Shown here: in pieces, positions 31,169 to 35,766 of the stretch | Layout: every line of letters begins with the position of its first letter | Numbering within the stretch: position 1 is the first letter of the stretch | From: Gallionellaceae bacterium | Lineage (GTDB): Bacteria; Pseudomonadota; Gammaproteobacteria; Burkholderiales; Gallionellaceae | Direction: 5' to 3' | Assembly (NCBI GenBank): GCA_003151655.1 | Contig: PLYB01000275.1 | Span: 34,320-70,085, forward strand | DNA length: 35,766 nucleotides | The notes under the pieces: generated by a model | What the model was told of the DNA's origin: nothing | Database searches by the model: none | What the model saw: only the letters and a program-made list of their open reading frames with translations | Position numbers and translations under genes: made by a program

Positions 31169-31855
31169 ATGCAAACCCTAGACCCCTCCGACCTCCAAGC
31201 CATTTGGCTCACGCTCAAGCTAGCGAGCGTGGTCACTTTGTTGCTGCTGTTCATTGCCACACCGTTAGCCTGGTGGCTGGCGCACAGCCGCAAGTGGTAC
31301 AAAGGTATCGTGTCGGCAATGGTGGCGTTGCCGCTGGTATTGCCACCGACGGTGTTGGGCTTTTATTTGTTGTTGCTGATGGGACCGCAGGGGCTGGTGG
31401 GCGAACTAACCAGTGCGTTGCATCTGGGTAGACTGCCATTTTCTTTTGCCGGATTAGTGATCGGCTCTGTGCTGTTCTCAATGCCCTTCGCTGTGCAACC
31501 GATCCAAAATGCATTCGAAGCCATAGGTAAACGTCCGCTGGAAGTGGCGGCAACTTTGCGTGCAAACGCGTGGGATCGTTTTGTTAGCGTGGCGCTGCCA
31601 CTGGCTCGTCCGGGTTTTCTCACCGCAATCATTCTGGCCTTTGCCCACACCGTCGGCGAGTTCGGCGTGGTGTTGATGCTGGGCGGCAATATTCCGGGCG
31701 AGACGCGCGTGCTTTCGGTGGCGATTTACAACCACGTCGAAGCGATGGAATATGCTCCCGCGCATCTGCTGGCCGGTGGCATGGTGTTGTTCTCCTTCAT
31801 CGTATTGTTGTCGCTGTATCTTACGGGCGGCAAGGTGTGGAGAGTGACGCGATGA
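31169..31855 (+). CDS. modB: ModB, molybdate ABC transporter permease
   Basis: ModB forms the membrane channel of the molybdate importer. The 228-residue product has about five or six membrane helices and the permease EAA-type loop EVAATLRANAWDRFVSVALPLARPGFLTAI near residues 125-154, which contacts ModC. The segment ALPLVLPPTVLGFYLLLLMG is characteristic of molybdate permeases. The stop overlaps the modC start by four bases (ATGA). No obvious defects. Confidence 0.95.
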   Translation: MQTLDPSDLQAIWLTLKLASVVTLLLLFIATPLAWWLAHSRKWYKGIVSAMVALPLVLPPTVLGFYLLLLMGPQGLVGELTSALHLGRLPFSFAGLVIGSVLFSMPFAVQPIQNAFEAIGKRPLEVAATLRANAWDRFVSVALPLARPGFLTAIILAFAHTVGEFGVVLMLGGNIPGETRVLSVAIYNHVEAMEYAPAHLLAGGMVLFSFIVLLSLYLTGGKVWRVTR

Positions 31856-32940
31856 GCGAAGGATCGTTGGGAAAAATACAAGCTAACTTCACGTTGCAAT
31901 TGGATAGCTTCGCACTGAATGCCGCGTTCAGCGCACCCGCCATAGGCGTTACCGCTTTGTTCGGCCCTTCCGGTTCCGGCAAGACCACGCTGCTGCGTTG
32001 CATCGCAGGATTGGAGCGTGCCACCGGCACACTGCAGGTGAACGGCGAAACTTGGCAGGACGCAACGACTATTGTAGCAACCCATAAACGCCCACTTGGG
32101 TATGTGTTTCAGGAGGCGAGTTTGTTTCCGCATCTGTCGGTGCGCGCCAATCTGGAATATGGTTACAAGCGCATCGCCGCTACCGAACGAAAAGTTCAAC
32201 TCGAACAAGTGGTGGAATGGCTGGGCTTGAGTCAGCTCATTGATCGTTGCGATCCGGCGCTGCTTTCCGGCGGCGAACGCCAGCGTGTCGCCATTGGCCG
32301 TGCACTGCTAACCAGTCCGCGCATTTTATTAATGGATGAACCGCTCTCCGCGCTCGACACAAACAGCAAGCAGGAGATTTTGCCGTATCTGGAACGCTTG
32401 CATCGCGAACTGGAAATTCCCGTGTTCTATGTCAGTCATGCGCTGGATGAAGTGGCGCGTCTGGCCGACCATCTGGTGCTGCTGGAGCACGGCCGCGTCA
32501 TCGCCAGTGGCGCATTACACGAAACTCTTGCGCGGCTTGATCTGCCCACTGCACATTTTGACGATGCGGGTGCGGTGATCGAGGCCGCCGTGGCACGACA
32601 CGATGACCCCTATCACCTTACGCGACTTGATTTCTCAGGTGCTAGTTTGTGGGTCGGCAAACTCGATCAGCCGATGGGCACGCGGGTGCGTGCCCGCGTA
32701 TTGGCACGCGATGTGAGCATTGCCACCGTTATGCCGCGCGATTCCAGCATCACCAATATACTCGACGGTGTCATCAATGAGATTCGCGACGAAGGGCCGG
32801 ACAAAGTCATTGTGCGCATCACGATAGGCCAATCACAAGCACTGCTCTCGCGCATCACCCGCCGTTCCCGCGACCAATTGAGTTTGGTGGTTGGCATGAC
32901 GGTATTCGTGCAGGTGAAAAGCGTGGCGTTGATGTCATAA
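31852..32940 (+). CDS. modC: ModC, molybdate ABC transporter ATPase
   Basis: ModC drives molybdate import with ATP. The 362-residue product has Walker A GPSGSGKT (residues 38-45), a Q-loop near 87, the signature LSGGERQRV (138-146), Walker B RILLMDEP (157-164) and the H-loop His196. A C-terminal Mop/TOBE domain (about 290-362) can sense molybdate and inhibit transport. The start at 31852 overlaps the modB stop and is preferred to the upstream GTG in the same frame. It ends the modEABC operon; the next gene begins 64 bases later. Confidence 0.96.
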   Translation: MSEGSLGKIQANFTLQLDSFALNAAFSAPAIGVTALFGPSGSGKTTLLRCIAGLERATGTLQVNGETWQDATTIVATHKRPLGYVFQEASLFPHLSVRANLEYGYKRIAATERKVQLEQVVEWLGLSQLIDRCDPALLSGGERQRVAIGRALLTSPRILLMDEPLSALDTNSKQEILPYLERLHRELEIPVFYVSHALDEVARLADHLVLLEHGRVIASGALHETLARLDLPTAHFDDAGAVIEAAVARHDDPYHLTRLDFSGASLWVGKLDQPMGTRVRARVLARDVSIATVMPRDSSITNILDGVINEIRDEGPDKVIVRITIGQSQALLSRITRRSRDQLSLVVGMTVFVQVKSVALMS

Positions 32941-33004
32941 GGAATGGAAAGCGCATGAGCTATTTGGCGCTATACTTATGGAAACCATAGATTAGGCGTA
33001 TGAA

Positions 33005-33538
33005 ATGAAAGAAGCCCTAGTTGCACTCAACAAAGCCTGTGAATCCGGTGTTATTGACGGGTACGCCATCGGCGGCGCAATCGGTGCTTCTTTCTATATC
33101 GAGGCAGTCAACACCGAAGACGTAGACGCGTTCGTATTCCTCACCCCGCCAGCCGAATCAGCCCTGATTACGCTTACCCCGCTTTACGACGAACTGATCC
33201 GGTTGGGTGGGGTTGTCGAAAACGAGTATATTCGTTTTGGCAGTTGGCCAGTTCAAATTCTGCCTGCTTACAAGCCGCTTGTTGAGGAGGCGATTTTTAA
33301 CGCAGTCGAGGTTCTATTTGGTGACATCAAGACGAAAGTATTTACGGCTGAATACTTGTGCGCTATTGCATTGGACACTGGAAGAATCAAAGATTATTAT
33401 AGGGTCGCCATGTTTATTGAGCAATCGGCGGTGAATCTGGATGAATTAGAAGTGCTGGTTGATCGTTTTGAGTTGCAAGAGAGAGTTCGACATGTCCAAA
33501 ATTGGCCCGAAAAACACAACATTCAAAAGCCGCGATGA
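33005..33538 (+). CDS. Nucleotidyltransferase-fold protein
   Basis: This 177-residue protein resembles small nucleotidyltransferases of the type found in two-gene toxin-antitoxin or abortive-infection modules. The segment GYAIGGAIGASFYIEAVNTEDVDAFVFL (about residues 19-46) corresponds to the GG...DxD catalytic region, though the first acidic residue pattern here is EDVD. A helical half follows with FTAEYLCAIALDTGRIKDYYRVAMFIE, typical of AbiEii-like proteins. A second small gene overlaps its 3' end, suggesting a pair. Activity and substrate are unknown. Confidence 0.65.
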   Translation: MKEALVALNKACESGVIDGYAIGGAIGASFYIEAVNTEDVDAFVFLTPPAESALITLTPLYDELIRLGGVVENEYIRFGSWPVQILPAYKPLVEEAIFNAVEVLFGDIKTKVFTAEYLCAIALDTGRIKDYYRVAMFIEQSAVNLDELEVLVDRFELQERVRHVQNWPEKHNIQKPR

Positions 33539-33677
33539 AGCAAGTATGACCGAGTTTGTCGTTCGGGCAAAAGCTTCATATCGCAAGGCATCAGGTTCTC
33601 TCTCTTGGGAAGAAAAGGTTGCCTCCATCGAGCGCATGCGTGAGGCATCCAAGACAATAAGGCGGGCGCGGGCATAG
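33492..33677 (+). CDS. Small basic protein paired with the nucleotidyltransferase
   Basis: This 61-residue, Lys- and Arg-rich protein begins with MSKIGPKNTTFKSRDEASM, overlaps the end of the nucleotidyltransferase gene by 47 bases in another frame, and has a helical tail (SWEEKVASIERMREASKTIRRA). An AGAGAG stretch lies before the ATG. The overlap and its independent frame resemble the small partners seen in nucleotidyltransferase pairs, but I cannot name the family. It could also be chance, although the helical composition argues for a real gene. Confidence 0.55.
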   Translation: MSKIGPKNTTFKSRDEASMTEFVVRAKASYRKASGSLSWEEKVASIERMREASKTIRRARA

Positions 33678-33744
33678 GCTCGACTTGTATCTAAATTCAA
33701 ACTACCGGATTGGATTATTTCCGTCGCAAGCGCCCAATAGCAAT

Positions 33745-33760
33745 TGTCACAATTGCTACA
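33745..33760. promoter_or_regulatory. NifA upstream activator site for the LRV operon
   Basis: TGT-CACAATTGCT-ACA matches TGT-N10-ACA exactly, 73 bases upstream of the -24 element at 33834. It overlaps a larger palindrome (AGCAATTGT, C, ACAATTGCT, 33739-33757), which may favour binding. Confidence 0.75.
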
Positions 33761-33833
33761 AATGTCCTTCGCGCTAGTTCTAAAATTTATCTTATCTCTC
33801 GCTGTTATTGGCTTCCTGCTTAATCTGTCCAAC

Positions 33834-33849
33834 TGGCACGTTGGTTGCT
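33834..33849 (+). promoter_or_regulatory. Sigma-54 promoter of the LRV operon
   Basis: TGGCAC-GTTGG-TTGCT is a full match to TGGCAC-N5-TTGCW. A start near 33861 precedes the CGGAG ribosome site (33872-33876) and the TTG start at 33883, so all elements are in order. Confidence 0.88.
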
Positions 33850-33882
33850 TTTGTCCATTAAAGATTTATTGCGGAGCGATGA

Positions 33883-34665
33883 TTGAAAGTATTGGATATG
33901 TCGGAACGTCATTTCGAGGTGTCGCCGTTGACTGAAGTTATGCTCGCCGATTGCTCGGTTTGCCCGCATCGTGCATTATTGGCGGAAGGAAAATGCGTGC
34001 AGGGTGACATCTGCGTGACAGTTCATAGCGGGCGCCAGATCGACCGGTTTTTGCGGCGCAATCCGCAATTTGCGCCGGACTATTTGAACGACAGCTTCTG
34101 GGAGCGGCGTGCTATCGCCGCTCGTCACGCGCCGCTGGAGATGCTGCGGAACAGGCCGCGTGATGCGGATGAAGTTGTACGGCGCGTGCTGGCAAGCCGC
34201 TTGCCGATTGATGAGCTGGATGATTATTTGCATGACACTGATCGTGAAGTGCGCATGACGGTGGCCGCACGTATTGCGCCGGAATGTTTGACTGCTTTGC
34301 TTGGTGATGAAGATTATCTGGTACGCTTGCAAGTTGCCAAGCGTATGCCGCACGGACAGTTGCGCCGCATGGCGCATGACCCGGATCGCGAGGTGCGCAA
34401 GGAAGTGGCACGGCGCATGCCGCCTTTTGCCCTGAGCCTGTTGGCAAAAGACGAGGATGAGGAAGTGCGTCGCCTCGTTGTGTCGCGCATGTTGCCGGAT
34501 GACGCGGCGAAGATGTTGGCGGATGCCGATTGGGTGGTGCGTTTGGAAGCGGTGCAACGTGCGCCGGTGGAATTTATCACCGAGCTGGTGGACGATGATG
34601 AGCCTGATGTGCGTGCCGCAGTGCGGCAACGTTTGGATGAATTTTTGCAGGGGGACAACCAATGA
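33883..34665 (+). CDS. LRV iron-sulfur protein of the nif regulon
   Basis: This 260-residue protein is a leucine-rich-repeat-variant (LRV) protein, first structurally described from Azotobacter. The N-terminal part has four Cys in CSVCPHRALLAEGKCVQGDICV (residues 24-45), binding a [4Fe-4S] cluster. About eight helical repeats of 24 residues follow (DREVRMTVAARIAPECLTALL, DEDYLVRLQVAKRMPHGQLRRM, and so on). The start is taken at a TTG (33883) because CGGAG lies six bases before it; the ATG at 33898 has no proper site. A sigma-54 promoter and NifA site precede it. Its function is unknown. It overlaps the next gene by four bases. Confidence 0.9.
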   Translation: MKVLDMSERHFEVSPLTEVMLADCSVCPHRALLAEGKCVQGDICVTVHSGRQIDRFLRRNPQFAPDYLNDSFWERRAIAARHAPLEMLRNRPRDADEVVRRVLASRLPIDELDDYLHDTDREVRMTVAARIAPECLTALLGDEDYLVRLQVAKRMPHGQLRRMAHDPDREVRKEVARRMPPFALSLLAKDEDEEVRRLVVSRMLPDDAAKMLADADWVVRLEAVQRAPVEFITELVDDDEPDVRAAVRQRLDEFLQGDNQ

Positions 34666-35627
34666 GTATCTACACGCCTGATGAAGCCGCGCTGCGTAAT
34701 CTGACCGCAGAGATCGAAGCCACGCCGCCGCGCCCGCATCACAGCGCATTGCTGGAGATCGCCAATCGTCTGCGTGCGGGCTGGACTTTTCGTTATGCGC
34801 TGCATCGCGGCGGCTGGTATCGGCCCGGCGGAGTCATCGCGGCAGACGGTACGCGCATCGCGGACAATCTCGAAGCCTGGGCCAAGGCCGAGCTGGCAAC
34901 TTGCGATGATGATATGCATGAATTCGTCGAACGTTATGCCGACAGCGGATTATTGGTGACGCGTCATTCCGGTCTTACCCATTATTTTGTCGCCCCTTAC
35001 GGCCCGAGCCCCGCAGATTTTTTGCAACTGGAAGTGGAAGAGTTACAGGAAGTCTTGGATCGCAATCTGCTCGACAAGGATGCCGCACCGGAAGATATAC
35101 AAGAATTAATCGAGCCGCTGCATCCCGGCGAACTTGACGCACAAGCGGTCGGTGCGCCGCGTTATCGTTTCCGCCGCCTGCTCGATATGAGCAAAACCAT
35201 CGCCCGAGCCTCTTCCTCAGACGCGAAGACTGGCGGACTGCCGCGCCTGCTTTCCGACTGGACTCACAGCAGCGCGGCGATACGCGGCCACTTTAGCGAT
35301 CATTGGATCGTGTCACTGCGCGAGCATCAGGATCGTTACCGCAATCCGGTAACTTCAGTTTCAGTGGTGTCGCGCCATGCGCGCGAACTCAAACCGTTCC
35401 AGTGGAACACCGAACTTTCCGGCGTGGAAATGTCCTCGCAGTTGCAAGCGTTCGACCGCGCAGCCGGATATACCTCAGCTTGGTATTTTCATTTGGTAGC
35501 GGGAACTATTACACCGCCTAAAGTTGCTTACGCCGTAGCAAAGGATTTGGATGCGGGCTTTAGTTATTTGCCGGATACCGAAGCTGCGTTATTGCGGAGT
35601 TGGGTGGCTGCGCCGTATTCGGTTTGA
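34662..35627 (+). CDS. Nif-associated protein of unknown function
   Basis: This 321-residue protein is coupled to the LRV gene (ATGA overlap). I recall similar proteins in other nif clusters but no function. The N-terminal third resembles a small globular domain (LEIANRLRAGWTFRYALHRGGWYRPGGVI, about residues 26-54). A long acidic helix-rich part follows (PADFLQLEVEELQEVLDRNLL). The C-terminal part has a WNTELSGVEMSSQLQAFDRAAGYTSAWYFHLV segment. There is no signal peptide or membrane helix. It is probably NifA-dependent by virtue of the shared promoter. Confidence 0.75.
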   Translation: MSIYTPDEAALRNLTAEIEATPPRPHHSALLEIANRLRAGWTFRYALHRGGWYRPGGVIAADGTRIADNLEAWAKAELATCDDDMHEFVERYADSGLLVTRHSGLTHYFVAPYGPSPADFLQLEVEELQEVLDRNLLDKDAAPEDIQELIEPLHPGELDAQAVGAPRYRFRRLLDMSKTIARASSSDAKTGGLPRLLSDWTHSSAAIRGHFSDHWIVSLREHQDRYRNPVTSVSVVSRHARELKPFQWNTELSGVEMSSQLQAFDRAAGYTSAWYFHLVAGTITPPKVAYAVAKDLDAGFSYLPDTEAALLRSWVAAPYSV

Positions 35628-35649
35628 CCCCGGATTTTCTATTAGATCA

Positions 35650-35766
35650 AAAATCCGTCATACCGGCGAAGGCCGGTATCCAGATGATTAAAGTTCCCCA
35701 CGTAAGTGGGACAACACCATAGTTTTGTCCGCTACGCGGAGTGTTTTTATGACTGGATTCCGGCCT
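35650..35766. repeat. Inverted repeat at the window end
   Basis: The left part (ATCCGTCATACCGGCGAAGG, from 35653, then CCGGTATCCAG) and the right part (CTGGATTCCGGCCT, to the window end) are complementary, with inner arms CCCCACGTAAGTGGG and TCCGCTACGCGGA forming hairpins. This 'CGTCATACCGGCGAAGGCCGG' kind is a common dispersed repeat. It is cut by the window end. Confidence 0.75.

Noticed and set aside
33744..33935. Small plus-strand open frame over the LRV control region
   Set aside because: It spans the NifA site and sigma-54 promoter and overlaps the LRV start in another frame; no ribosome site supports it.

Overview
The window reads as part of the chromosome of a Gram-negative, nitrogen-fixing proteobacterium, most likely a betaproteobacterium. 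Gallionellaceae-like or Azoarcus/Dechloromonas-like relatives fit the gene order nifHDKT-ferredoxin-nifY and the presence of draT. This placement is inferred from protein style and gene order, not from a search. No rRNA, tRNA, CRISPR array or intact insertion sequence was seen.

Layout. (1) 114-5649: a complete rnfABCDGEH operon (+), the ion-driven electron pump that feeds low-potential electrons to nitrogenase. (2) 5800-8280: an accessory patch with two toxin-antitoxin-like pairs and a nuclease-like protein. (3) 8375-11469 (-): tpm, bacteriohemerythrin, a SIR2-like protein and draT, upstream of and divergent from nifH. (4) 11582-17433 (+): nifH, nifD, nifK, nifT, a 2[4Fe-4S] ferredoxin, nifY and a small DUF6129-type protein. 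(5) 17512-19285: toxin-antitoxin modules between decayed duplicates of the DUF6129 gene. (6) 19500-23357 (-): poorly characterised proteins, a tautomerase, a metzincin-like lipoprotein and a tautomerase gene remnant. (7) 23385-29068 (-): a TonB-type protein, a di-heme oxidoreductase, an orphan solute-binding protein and a TonB-dependent receptor. (8) 29401-32940 (+): modE-modA-modB-modC. (9) 33005-33677: a nucleotidyltransferase-like gene with a small partner. (10) 33883-35627: a nif-type LRV iron-sulfur protein and its partner.

The regulatory signals tie these blocks together. Sigma-54 -24/-12 promoters (TGGCAC-N5-TTGCW) can be read before nifH, the SIR2-hemerythrin operon, the TonB-receptor operon, modEABC and the LRV operon. 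NifA-type upstream sites (TGT-N10-ACA) accompany nifH (inside draT), the LRV operon, and the gap between the receptor operon and modE. In that gap, one central NifA site sits about 86-89 bp from two divergent sigma-54 promoters, and each promoter is followed by a ModE-like palindrome. The sequence therefore suggests that an outer-membrane receptor, a periplasmic binding protein and a di-heme protein are produced with nitrogenase and gated by molybdenum. This would be a nif-coupled metal-acquisition system, possibly for molybdate or a metal chelate, and is the most interesting proposal here.

Other notable points: a Thr-to-Ser change at the predicted covalent FMN site of RnfD; a possible internal start in modE that would make a free two-Mop-domain molbindin; a SIR2-like protein that seems to have lost its catalytic His; hairpins after each nitrogenase structural gene; and several families of palindromic intergenic repeats.
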